This document shows positions 12,401 through 24,700 of a stretch of 64,000 nucleotides of DNA, in pieces. The stretch comes from Loxodes magnus (Eukaryota > Ciliophora > Karyorelictea > Loxodida > Loxodidae), in assembly GCA_946699065.1 (NCBI GenBank), contig CAMPDV010001296.1:53522-117521 (forward strand), read 5' to 3'. The first letter of the stretch is position 1, and every line of letters starts with the position of its first letter. The notes beneath the pieces are model-generated. The model was not told where the DNA came from and did no database searches. It worked only from the letters and a program-made list of their open reading frames with translations. Both the position numbers and the translations under genes were made by a program.

Positions 12401-14598
12401 TTCAGAGTTCATCGTATCGGGAAGTGCAGATTAGACGGTGAGACTATGGGACGTCAAGACAGGTACCAGTAAGACCATGAGTGGTCACACTAGTTAAGTA
12501 TGATCTGTGGCTATATCCAGTGATTCAGAGTTCATCGTATCGGGAAGTTGTGATAATACGGTGAGACTATGGGACGTCAAGACAGGTACCTGTAAGACCA
12601 TGAGTGGTCACACTAGTTATGTATTATCTGTGGCTATATCCAGTGATTCAGAGTTCATCGTATCGGGAAGTTGTGATAATACGGTGAGACTATGGGACGT
12701 CAAGACAGGTACCTGTAAGACCATGAGTGGTCACACAAATTAGGTATGATCTGTGGCTATATCCAGTGATTCAGAGTTCATCGTATCGGGAAGTAGTGAT
12801 GAGACGGTGAGACTATGGGACGTCAAGACAGGTACCTGTAAGACCATGAGTGGTCACACTAGTTAAGTATGATCTGTGGCTATATCCAGTGATTCAGAGT
12901 TCATCGTATCGGGAAGTAGTGATGAGACGGTGAGACTATGGGACGTCAAGACAGGTACCAGTAAGACCATGAGTGGTCACACTAGTTATGTAAGATCTGT
13001 GGCTATATCCAGTGATTCAGAGTTCATCGTATCGGGAAGTCATGATTATACGGTGAGAATATGGGACGTCAAGACAGGTACCTGTAAGACCATGAGTGGT
13101 CACACTAGTTGTTTATCATCTGTGGCTATATCCAGTGATTCAGAGTTCATCGTATCGGGAAGTGGAGATAATACGGTGAGAATATGGGACGTCAAGACAG
13201 GTACCTGTAAGACCATGAGTGGTCACACTAGTTAAGTATGATCTGTGGCTATATCCAGTGATTCAGAGTTCATCGTATCGGGAAGTAGTGATGAGACGGT
13301 GAGACTATGGGACGTCAAGACAGGTACCAGTAAGACCATGAGTGGTCACACTAGTTGTTTATCATCTGTGGCTATATCCAGTGATTCAGAGTTCATCGTA
13401 TCAGGAAGTTTAAATGAGACGGTGAGACTATGGGACGTCAAGACAGGTACCTGTAAGACCATGAGTGGTCACACTAGTTATGTATTATCTGTGGCTATAT
13501 CCAGTGATTCAGAGTTCATCGTATCGGGAAGTTGTGATAATACGGTGAGACTATGGGACGTCAAGACAGGTACCAGTAAGACCATGAGTGGTCACACTAG
13601 TTATGTAAGATCTGTGGCTATATCCAGTGATTCAGAGTTCATCGTATCGGGAAGTTGTGATAATACGGTGAGACTATGGGACGTCAAGACAGGTACCTGT
13701 AAGACCATGAGTGGTCACACAAATTAGGTATGATCTGTGGCTATATCCAGTGATTCAGAGTTCATCGTATCGGGAAGTTGTGATGAGACGGTGAGAATAT
13801 GGGACGTCAAGACAGGTACCTGTAAGACCATGAGTGGTCACACTAGTTAAGTATGATCTGTGGCTATATCCAGTGATTCAGAGTTCATCGTATCGGGAAG
13901 TCATGATTATACGGTGAGACTATGGGACGTCAAGACAGGTACCAGTAAGACCATGAGTGGTCACACTAGTTATGTATTATCTGTGGCTATATCCAGTGAT
14001 TCAGAGTTCATCGTATCGGGAAGTTGTGATAATACGGTGAGACTATGGGACGTCAAGACAGGTACCAGTAAGACCATGAGTGGTCACACTAGTTATGTAA
14101 GATCTGTGGCTATATCCAGTGATTCAGAGTTCATCGTATCGGGAAGTAGTGATGAGACGGTGAGACTATGGGACGTCAAGACAGGTACCTGTAAGACCAT
14201 GAGTGGTCACACTAGTCAAGTATGATCTGTGGCTATATCCAGTGATTCAGAGTTCATCGTATCGGGAAGTCATGATTATACGGTGAGACTATGGGACGTC
14301 AAGACAGGTACCAGTAAGACCATGAGTGGTCACACTAGTTATGTATGATCTGTGGCTATATCCAGTGATTCAGAGTTCATCGTATCGGGAAGTAGTGATG
14401 AGACGGTGAGACTATGGGACGTCAAGACAGGTACCAGTAAGACCATGAGTGGTCACACTAGTTATGTAAGATCTGTGGCTATATCCAGTGATTCAGAGTT
14501 CATCGTATCGGGAAGTGCAGATTTGACGGTGAGACTATGGGACGTCAAGACAGGTACCTGTAAGACAATGAGTGGTCACACAAATTAGGTATGATCTG
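6400..14598 (+). CDS. WD40-repeat frame block 2
   Basis: About 66 WD40 units are read with codons starting at multiples of three (for example GAT at 6402). Several units carry TAG at position 18 (A-D-stop near 7509, 8124, 8370, 10092 and 12060; G-D-stop near 7018), alongside sense codons at that site in other units. Standard-code stretches reach 160 codons (13245-13727). Unusual alleles include L-N-E with a linked synonymous TCA (10326 and 13401), and the only in-frame CAA I found at position 39 (about 14216), where other units have TAT, TAA or TAG. Sporadic changes of Gly14 occur (AGA near 7744, AAA near 11805). The block ends in a unit that has lost one T (CTGTGGC to CTGGGC, 14597-14601). 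The coding reading depends on stop reassignment; otherwise this is a pseudogene-like array. Confidence 0.45.
13245..13610 (+). repeat. Segmental duplicate of 10170-10535 (25-unit offset)
   Basis: S-D-E with Cys-Leu-Ser at 39-41, then L-N-E with linked synonymous TCA at Ser13, then C-D-N occur in the same order 3,075 bp apart. The rare L-N-E/TCA combination (10326 and 13401) makes common descent clear. Confidence 0.87.
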
Positions 14599-14602
14599 GG
14601 CT
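14595..14602 (+). other. 1-bp deletion (TCTGTGGCT to TCTGGGCT) shifting the WD40 frame
   Basis: The T of the invariant Val2 GTG is missing in a unit that follows an aca-aat-TAG-gta-TGA junction. The frame moves from 0 to 2 modulo 3. No other copy was seen. Confidence 0.92.
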
Positions 14603-16399
14603 ATATCCAGTGATTCAGAGTTCATTGTATCGGGAAGTAGTGATGAGACGGTGAGACTATGGGACGTCAAGACAGGTACCTGTAAGACCATGAGTGGTCA
14701 CACAAATTAGGTATGATCTGTGGCTATATCCAGTGATTCAGAGTTCATTGTATCGGGAAGTAGTAATGAGACGGTGAGACTATGGGACGTCAAGACAGGT
14801 ACCTGTAAGACCATGAGTGGTCACACTAGTTAAGTATGATCTGTGGCTATATCCAGTGATTCAGAGTTCATCGTATCGGGAAGTGATGATTTGACGGTGA
14901 GAATATGGGACGTCAAGACAGGTACCAGTAAGACCATGAGTGGTCACACTAGTTATGTATGATCTGTGGCTATATCCAGTGATTCAGAGTTCATCGTATC
15001 GGGAAGTGGAGATAATACGGTGAGACTATGGGACGTCAAGACAGGTACCTGTAAGACCATGAGTGGTCACACTAGTTATGTAAGATCTGTGGCTATATCC
15101 AGTGATTCAGAGTTCATCGTATCGGGAAGTTGTGATGAGACGGTGAGAATATGGGACGTCAAGACAGGTACCTGTAAGACCATGAGTGGTCACACTAGTT
15201 AAGTATGATCTGTGGCTATATCCAGTGATTCAGAGTTCATCGTATCGGGAAGTCATGATTATACGGTGAGACTATGGGACGTCAAGACAGGTACCAGTAA
15301 GACCATGAGTGGTCACACTAGTTATGTATTATCTGTGGCTATATCCAGTGATTCAGAGTTCATCGTATCGGGAAGTTGTGATAATACGGTGAGACTATGG
15401 GACGTCAAGACAGGTACCAGTAAGACCATGAGTGGTCACACTAGTTATGTAAGATCTGTGGCTATATCCAGTGATTCAGAGTTCATCGTATCGGGAAGTG
15501 GAGATAATACGGTGAGACTATGGGACGTCAAGACAGGTACCTGTAAGACTATGAGTGGTCACACAAATTAGGTATGATCTGTGGCTATATCCAGTGATTC
15601 AGAGTTCATTGTATCGGGAAGTAGTGATGAGACGGTGAGACTATGGGACGTCAAGACAGGTACCTGTAAGACCATGAGTGGTCACACAAATTAGGTATGA
15701 TCTGTGGCTATATCCAGTGATTCAGAGTTCATTGTATCGGGAAGTAGTGATGAGACGGTGAGACTATGGGACGTCAAGACAGGTACCTGTAAGACCATGA
15801 GTGGTCACACTAGTTAAGTATGATCTGTGGCTATATCCAGTGATTCAGAGTTCATCGTATCGGGAAGTAGTGATGAGACGGTGAGACTATGGGACGTCAA
15901 GACAGGTACCTGTAAGACCATGAGTGGTCACACTAGTTATGTATGATCTGTGGCTATATCCAGTGATTCAGAGTTCATCGTATCGGGAAGTGGAGATGAG
16001 ACGGTGAGACTATGGGACGTCAAGACAGGTACCTGTAAGACCATGAGTGGTCACACTAGTTATGTATTATCTGTGGCTATATCCAGTGATTCAGAGTTCA
16101 TCGTATCGGGAAGTAGTGATAATACGGTGAGAATATGGGACGTCAAGACAGGTACCTGTAAGACCATGAGTGGTCACACTAGTTAAGTATGATCTGTGGC
16201 TATATCCAGTGATTCAGAGTTCATCGTATCGGGAAGTTGTGATAATACGGTGAGACTATGGGACGTCAAGACAGGTACCTGTAAGACCATGAGTGGTCAC
16301 ACTAGTTATGTATTATCTGTGGCTATATCCAGTGATTCAGAGTTCATCGTATCGGGAAGTTTAGATAAGACGGTGAGACTATGGGACGTCAAGACAGGT
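14599..16399 (+). CDS. WD40-repeat frame block 3
   Basis: About 14.6 WD40 units lie in the frame with codons starting at 2 modulo 3. The first units are mostly of the aca-aat-TAG-gta-TGA type, so the standard-code frame is shut until 14966. Open runs after that are 78-119 codons. Several units carry ATT instead of ATC at Ile11, a synonymous marker shared by neighbours. One unit has S-N-E at 16-18 near 14764, and one has G-D-E near 15993. The block ends on a Leu-Asp-Lys unit bearing the recurrent GGTAC-TGTAAG deletion. It is flanked by deletions on both sides, so a single continuous WD40 reading would need frame restoration at each edge. Confidence 0.42.
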
Positions 16400-16404
16400 A
16401 CTGT
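16397..16404 (+). other. Recurrent GGTACC-to-GGTAC deletion, copy 1 (Leu-Asp-Lys unit)
   Basis: One C is missing in Thr29 of an L-D-K unit. The next bases TGTAAG are normal, so the WD40 frame shifts by one. In the standard code the old frame ends a few codons later at TGA (reading T-V-R-P). This is the first of nine identical lesions. Confidence 0.93.
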
Positions 16405-18735
16405 AAGACCATGAGTGGTCACACTAGTTATGTAAGATCTGTGGCTATATCCAGTAATTCAGAGTTCATCGTATCGGGAAGTTGTGATAATACGGTGAGA
16501 CTATGGGACGTCAAGACAGGTACCTGTAAGACCATGAGTGGTCACACTAGTTGTTTATCATCTGTGGCTATATCCAGTGATTCAGAGTTCATCGTATCGG
16601 GAAGTTGTGATAATACGGTGAGACTATGGGACGTCAAGACAGGTACCTGTAAGACCATGAGTGGTCACACTAGTTATGTATTATCTGTGGCTATATCCAG
16701 TGATTCAGAGTTCATCGTATCGGGAAGTTGTGATAATACGGTGAGAATATGGGACGTCAAGACAGGTACCTGTAAGACCATGAGTGGTCACACTAGTTAA
16801 GTATGATCTGTGGCTATATCCAGTGATTCAGAGTTCATCGTATCGGGAAGTAGTGATTTGACGGTGAGACTATGGGACGTCAAGACAGGTACCTGTAAGA
16901 CCATGAGTGGTCACACAAATTAGGTATGATCTGTGGCTATATCCAGTGATTCAGAGTTCATCGTATCGGGAAGTTGTGATAATACGGTGAGAATATGGGA
17001 CGTCAAGACAGGTACCTGTAAGACTATGAGTGGTCACACTAGTTATGTATTATCTGTGGCTATATCCAGTGATTCAGAGTTCATCGTATCGGGAAGTGAT
17101 GATTTGACGGTGAGAATATGGGACGTCAAGACAGGTACCTGTAAGACCATGAGTGGTCACACTAGTTATGTATGATCTGTGGCTATATCCAGTGATTCAG
17201 AGTTCATCGTATCGGGAAGTTGTGATAATACGGTGAGACTATGGGACGTCAAGACAGGTACCAGTAAGACCATGAGTGGTCACACTAGTTATGTAAGATC
17301 TGTGGCTATATCCAGTGATTCAGAGTTCATCGTATCGGGAAGTCATGATTATACGGTGAGAATATGGGACGTCAAGACAGGTACCTGTAAGACCATGAGT
17401 GGTCACACTAGTTATGTATTATCTGTGGCTATATCCAGTGATTCAGAGTTCATCGTATCGGGAAGTTGTGATAATACGGTGAGACTATGGGACGTCAAGA
17501 CAGGTACCTGTAAGACCATGAGTGGTCACACTAGTTATGTATTATCTGTGGCTATATCCAGTGATTCAGAGTTCATCGTATCGGGAAGTTGTGATAATAC
17601 GGTGAGAATATGGGACGTCAAGACAGGTACCTGTAAGACCATGAGTGGTCACACTAGTTAAGTATGATCTGTGGCTATATCCAGTGATTCAGAGTTCATC
17701 GTATCGGGAAGTTGTGATAATACGGTGAGACTATGGGACGTCAAGACAGGTACCTGTAAGACCATGAGTGGTCACACTAGTTATGTATTATCTGTGGCTA
17801 TATCCAGTGATTCAGAGTTCATCGTATCGGGAAGTAGTGATGAGACGGTGAGACTATGGGACGTCAAGACAGGTACCTGTAAGACTATGAGTGGTCACAC
17901 TAGTTATGTATTATCTGTGGCTATATCCAGTGATTCAGAGTTCATCGTATCGGGAAGTGATGATTTGACGGTGAGAATATGGGACGTCAAGACAGGTACC
18001 TGTAAGACTATGAGTGGTCACACAAATTAGGTATGATCTGTGGCTATATCCAGTGATTCAGAGTTCATCGTATCGGGAAGTGGAGATAATACGGTGAGAC
18101 TATGGGACGTCAAGACAGGTACCAGTAAGACCATGAGTGGTCACACTAGTTATGTAAGATCTGTGGCTATATCCAGTGATTCAGAGTTCATCGTATCGGG
18201 AAGTCATGATTATACGGTGAGAATATGGGACGTCAAGACAGGTACCTGTAAGACTATGAGTGGTCACACTAGTTATGTATTATCTGTGGCTATATCCAGT
18301 GATTCAGAGTTCATCGTATCGGGAAGTTGTGATAATACGGTGAGACTATGGGACGTCAAGACAGGTACCAGTAAGACCATGAGTGGTCACACTAGTTATG
18401 TATTATCTGTGGCTATATCCAGTGATTCAGAGTTCATCGTATCGGGAAGTTGTGATAATACGGTGAGACTATGGGACGTCAAGACAGGTACCAGTAAGAC
18501 CATGAGTGGTCACACTAGTTATGTATTATCTGTGGCTATATCCAGTGATTCAGAGTTCATCGTATCGGGAAGTAGTGATGAGACGGTGAGACTATTGGAC
18601 GTCAAGACAGGTACCTGTAAGACCATGAGTGGTCACACTAGTTATGTATTATCTGTGGCTATATCCAGTAATTCAGAGTTCATCGTATCGGGAAGTTTAG
18701 ATAAGACGGTGAGACTATGGGACGTCAAGACAGGT
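16400..18735 (+). CDS. WD40-repeat frame block 4
   Basis: Nineteen WD40 units lie in frame 1 between two copies of the same GGTAC deletion. Few units carry TGA. Standard-code runs of 139-160 codons (up to 16800; 17179-17661) and one of 236 codons (18040-18750) are present. The commonest blade variant is C-D-N at 16-18, usually followed by TTA (Leu) at 41. Synonymous ACT for ACC at Thr32 becomes common here, marking a subfamily that continues through the central region. At 18595 the conserved Trp23 codon TGG is TTG (Leu), a non-canonical change for the WD dipeptide. Two units have AAT for GAT at position 7 (S-S-N-S). The block ends at the deletion at 18736-18737. Confidence 0.45.
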
Positions 18736-18740
18736 ACTGT
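18733..18740 (+). other. Recurrent GGTACC-to-GGTAC deletion, copy 2 (Leu-Asp-Lys unit)
   Basis: The same lesion on the same unit type. The next unit has AAT-TAT-GTA-TAT-GCT, also found after copy 3, and the preceding unit has S-S-N-S in both cases. Copies 2 and 3 therefore belong to one duplicated segment. Confidence 0.93.
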
Positions 18741-21700
18741 AAGACCATGAGTGGTCACACTAATTATGTATATGCTGTGGCTATATCCAGTGATTCAGAG
18801 TTCATCGTATCGGGAAGTGCAGATTAGACGGTGAGACTATGGGACGTCAAGACAGGTACCTGTAAGAATATGAGTGGTCACACAAATTAGGTATGATCTG
18901 TGGCTATATCCAGTGATTCAGAGTTCATCGTATCGGGAAGTCATGATTATACGGTGAGAATATGGGACGTCAAGACAGGTACCTGTAAGACCATGAGTGG
19001 TCACACAAATTAGGTATGATCTGTGGCTATATCCAGTGATTCAGAGTTCATTGTATCGGGAAGTAGTGATGAGACGGTGAGACTATGGGACGTCAAGACA
19101 GGTACCTGTAAGACCATGAGTGGTCACACTAGTTATGTATCATCTGTGGCTATATCCAGTGATTCAGAGTTCATCGTATCGGGAAGTGGAGATAATACGG
19201 TGAGACTATGGGACGTCAAGACAGGTACCAGTAAGACCATGAGTGGTCACACTAGTTAAGTAAGATCTGTGGCTATATCCAGTGATTCAGAGTTCATCGT
19301 ATCGGGAAGTGGAGATAATACGGTGAGACTATGGGACGTCAAGACAGGTACCAGTAAGACCATGAGTGGTCACACTAGTTATGTATGATCTGTGGCTATA
19401 TCCAGTGATTCAGAGTTCATCGTATCGGGAAGTAGTGATGAGACGGTGAGACTATGGGACGTCAAGACAGGTACCTGTAAGACCATGAGTGGTCACACTA
19501 GTTATGTATGATCTGTGGCTATATCCAGTGATTCAGAGTTCATCGTATCGGGAAGTTGTGATAATACGGTGAGACTATGGGACGTCAAGACAGGTACCAG
19601 TAAGACCATGAGTGGTCACACTAGTTATGTATTATCTGTGGCTATATCCAGTGATTCAGAGTTCATCGTATCGGGAAGTTATGATTAGACGGTGAGACTA
19701 TGGGACGTCAAGACAGGTACCTGTAAGACCATGAGTGGTCACACTAGTTATGTATGTGCTGTGGCTATATCCAGTGATTCAGAGTTCATTGTATCGGGAA
19801 GTTGTGATAATACGGTGAGACTATGGGACGTCAAGACAGGTACCAGTAAGACCATGAGTGGTCACACTAGTTATGTATGATCTGTGGCTATATCCAGTGA
19901 TTCAGAGTTCATCGTATCGGGAAGTAGTGATGAGACGGTGAGACTATGGGACGTCAAGACAGGTACCTGTAAGACCATGAGTGGTCACACTAGTTATGTA
20001 AGATCTGTGGCTATATCCAGTGATTCAGAGTTCATCGTATCGGGAAGTAGTGATTTGACGGTGAGACTATGGGACGTCAAGACAGGTACCTGTAAGACCA
20101 TGAGTGGTCACACTAGTTATGTATGATCTGTGGCTATATCCAGTGATTCAGAGTTCATCGTATCGGGAAGTTATGATAATACGGTGAGACTATGGGACGT
20201 CAAGACAGGTACCTGTAAGACCATGAGTGGTCACACTAGTTATGTATGATCTGTGGCTATATCCAGTGATTCAGAGTTCATCGTATCGGGAAGTAGTGAT
20301 GAGACGGTGAGACTATGGGACGTCAAGACAGGTACCAGTAAGACCATGAGTGGTCACACAAATTAGGTATGATCTGTGGCTATATCCAGTGATTCAGAGT
20401 TCATCGTATCGGGAAGTGGAGATAATACGGTGAGACTATGGGACGTCAAGACAGGTACCTGTAAGACCATGAGTGGTCACACTAGTTATGTATGATCTGT
20501 GGCTATATCCAGTGATTCAGAGTTCATCGTATCGGGAAGTTGTGATGAGACGGTGAGACTATTGGACGTCAAGACAGGTACCTGTAAGACCATGAGTGGT
20601 CACACTAGTTATGTAAGATCTGTGGCTATATCCAGTGATTCAGAGTTCATCGTATCGGGAAGTTGTGATAATACGGTGAGACTATTGGACGTCAAGACAG
20701 GTACCTGTAAGACTATGAGTGGTCACACAAATTAGGTATGATCTGTGGCTATATCCAGTGATTCAGAGTTCATCGTATCGGGAAGTTGTGATAATACGGT
20801 GAGACTATTGGACGTCAAGACAGGTACCTGTAAGACCATGAGTGGTCACACTAGTTATGTATTATCTGTGGCTATATCCAGTAATTCAGAGTTCATCGTA
20901 TCGGGAAGTTTAGATTATACGGTGAGACTATGGGACGTCAAGACAGGTACCAGTAAGACCATGAGTGGTCACACTAGTTATGTATGATCTGTGGCTATAT
21001 CCAGTGATTCAGAGTTCATCGTATCGGGAAGTGGAGATAATACGGTGAGACTATGGGACGTCAAGACAGGTACCAGTAAGACCATGAGTGGTCACACTAG
21101 TTATGTATGATCTGTGGCTATATCCAGTGATTCAGAGTTCATCGTATCGGGAAGTTGTGATAATACGGTGAGACTATGGGACGTCAAGACAGGTACCTGT
21201 AAGACCATGAGTGGTCACACTAGTTGTTTATCATCTGTGGCTATATCCAGTGATTCAGAGTTCATCGTATCGGGAAGTGGAGATAATACGGTGAGACTAT
21301 GGGACGTCAAGACAGGTACCAGTAAGACCATGAGTGGTCACACTAGTTATGTAAGATCTGTGGCTATATCCAGTGATTCAGAGTTCATCGTATCGGGAAG
21401 TGGAGATAATACGGTGAGACTATGGGACGTCAAGACAGGTACCTGTAAGACCATGAGTGGTCACACTAGTTATGTAAGATCTGTGGCTATATCCAGTGAT
21501 TCAGAGTTCATCGTATCGGGAAGTGGAGATAATACGGTGAGACTATGGGACGTCAAGACAGGTACCAGTAAGACCATGAGTGGTCACACTAGTTATGTAT
21601 GATCTGTGGCTATATCCAGTGATTCAGAGTTCATCGTATCGGGAAGTGGAGATAATACGGTGAGACTATGGGACGTCAAGACAGGTACCAGTAAGACCAT

Positions 21701-24700
21701 GAGTGGTCACACTAGTTATGTATGATCTGTGGCTATATCCAGTGATTCAGAGTTCATCGTATCGGGAAGTTGTGATAATACGGTGAGACTATTGGACGTC
21801 AAGACAGGTACCTGTAAGACCATGAGTGGTCACACTAGTTGTTTATCATCTGTGGCTATATCCAGTGATTCAGAGTTCATCGTATCGGGAAGTGGAGATA
21901 ATACGGTGAGACTATGGGACGTCAAGACAGGTACCAGTAAGACCATGAGTGGTCACACTAGTTATGTATGATCTGTGGCTATATCCAGTGATTCAGAGTT
22001 CATCGTATCGGGAAGTTGTGATAATACGGTGAGACTATGGGACGTCAAGACAGGTACCTGTAAGACTATGAGTGGTCACACTAGTTATGTATTATCTGTG
22101 GCTATATCCAGTGATTCAGAGTTCATCGTATCGGGAAGTTGTGATAATACGGTGAGACTATGGGACGTCAAGACAGGTACCAGTAAGACCATGAGTGGTC
22201 ACACTAGTTATGTATGATCTGTGGCTATATCCAGTGATTCAGAGTTCATCGTATCGGGAAGTTGTGATAATACGGTGAGACTATTGGACGTCAAGACAGG
22301 TACCTGTAAGACCATGAGTGGTCACACTAGTTGTTTATCATCTGTGGCTATATCCAGTGATTCAGAGTTCATCGTATCGGGAAGTAGTGATGAGACGGTG
22401 AGACTATGGGACGTCAAGACAGGTACCTGTAAGACTATGAGTGGTCACACTAGTTATGTATTATCTGTGGCTATATCCAGTGATTCAGAGTTCATCGTAT
22501 CGGGAAGTTGTGATAATACGGTGAGACTATGGGACGTCAAGACAGGTACCAGTAAGACCATGAGTGGTCACACTAGTTATGTAAGATCTGTGGCTATATC
22601 CAGTGATTCAGAGTTCATCGTATCGGGAAGTTGTGATAATACGGTGAGACTATGGGACGTCAAGACAGGTACCTGTAAGACCATGAGTGGTCACACTAGT
22701 TATGTATTATCTGTGGCTATATCCAGTGATTCAGAGTTCATCGTATCGGGAAGTTGTGATAATACGGTGAGACTATGGGACGTCAAGACAGGTACCTGTA
22801 AGACTATGAGTGGTCACACTAGTTATGTATTATCTGTGGCTATATCCAGTGATTCAGAGTTCATCGTATCGGGAAGTAGTGATGAGACGGTGAGACTATG
22901 GGACGTCAAGACAGGTACCTGTAAGACTATGAGTGGTCACACTAGTTATGTATTATCTGTGGCTATATCCAGTGATTCAGAGTTCATCGTATCGGGAAGT
23001 TGTGATAATACGGTGAGACTATGGGACGTCAAGACAGGTACCTGTAAGACCATGAGTGGTCACACTAGTTATGTATTATCTGTGGCTATATCCAGTGATT
23101 CAGAGTTCATCGTATCGGGAAGTAGTGATGAGACGGTGAGACTATGGGACGTCAAGACAGGTACCTGTAAGACTATGAGTGGTCACACTAGTTATGTATT
23201 ATCTGTGGCTATATCCAGTGATTCAGAGTTCATCGTATCGGGAAGTTTAGATAAGACGGTGAGACTATGGGACGTCAAGACAGGTACCAGTAAGACCATG
23301 AGTGGTCACACTAGTTATGTAAGATCTGTGGCTATATCCAGTGATTCAGAGTTCATCGTATCGGGAAGTTGTGATAATACGGTGAGAATATGGGACGTCA
23401 AGACAGGTACCTGTAAGACCATGAGTGGTCACACAAATTAGGTATGATCTGTGGCTATATCCAGTGATTCAGAGTTCATTGTATCGGGAAGTAGTTATGA
23501 GACGGTGAGACTATGGGACGTCAAGACAGGTACCTGTAAGACCATGAGTGGTCACACTAGTTGTTTATCATCTGTGGCTATATCCAGTGATTCAGAGTTC
23601 ATCGTATCGGGAAGTGGAGATAATACGGTGAGACTATGGGACGTCAAGACAGGTACCAGTAAGACCATGAGTGGTCACACTAGTTATGTAAGATCTGTGG
23701 CTATATCCAGTGATTCAGAGTTCATCGTATCGGGAAGTAGTGATGAGACGGTGAGAATATGGGACGTCAAGACAGGTACCTGTAAGACCATGAGTGGTCA
23801 CACTAGTTAAGTATGATCTGTGGCTATATCCAGTGATTCAGAGTTCATCGTATCGGGAAGTAGTGATGAGACGGTGAGACTATGGGACGTCAAGACAGGT
23901 ACCTGTAAGACCATGAGTGGTCACACTAGTTATGTAAGATCTGTGGCTATATCCAGTGATTCAGAGTTCATCGTATCGGGAAGTTGTGATGAGACGGTGA
24001 GACTATGGGACGTCAAGACAGGTACCTGTAAGACCATGAGTGGTCACACTAGTTATGTAAGATCTGTGGCTATATCCAGTGATTCAGAGTTCATCGTATC
24101 GGGAAGTCATGATTATACGGTGAGACTATGGGACGTCAAGACAGGTACCTGTAAGACCATGAGTGGTCACACTAGTTGTTTATCATCTGTGGCTATATCC
24201 AGTGATTCAGAGTTCATCGTATCGGGAAGTGATGATTTGACGGTGAGACTATGGGACGTCAAGACAGGTACCAGTAAGACCATGAGTGGTCACACTAGTT
24301 ATGTATGATCTGTGGCTATATCCAGTGATTCAGAGTTCATCGTATCGGGAAGTAGTGATGAGACGGTGAGACTATGGGACGTCAAGACAGGTACCTGTAA
24401 GACCATGAGTGGTCACACTAGTTATGTAAGATCTGTGGCTATATCCAGTGATTCAGAGTTCATCGTATCGGGAAGTTGTGATAATACGGTGAGACTATGG
24501 GACGTCAAGACAGGTACCAGTAAGACCATGAGTGGTCACACTAGTTATGTATTATCTGTGGCTATATCCAGTGATTCAGAGTTCATCGTATCGGGAAGTT
24601 GTGATGAGACGGTGAGACTATGGGACGTCAAGACAGGTACCTGTAAGACCATGAGTGGTCACACTAGTTGTTTATCATCTGTGGCTATATCCAGTGATTC

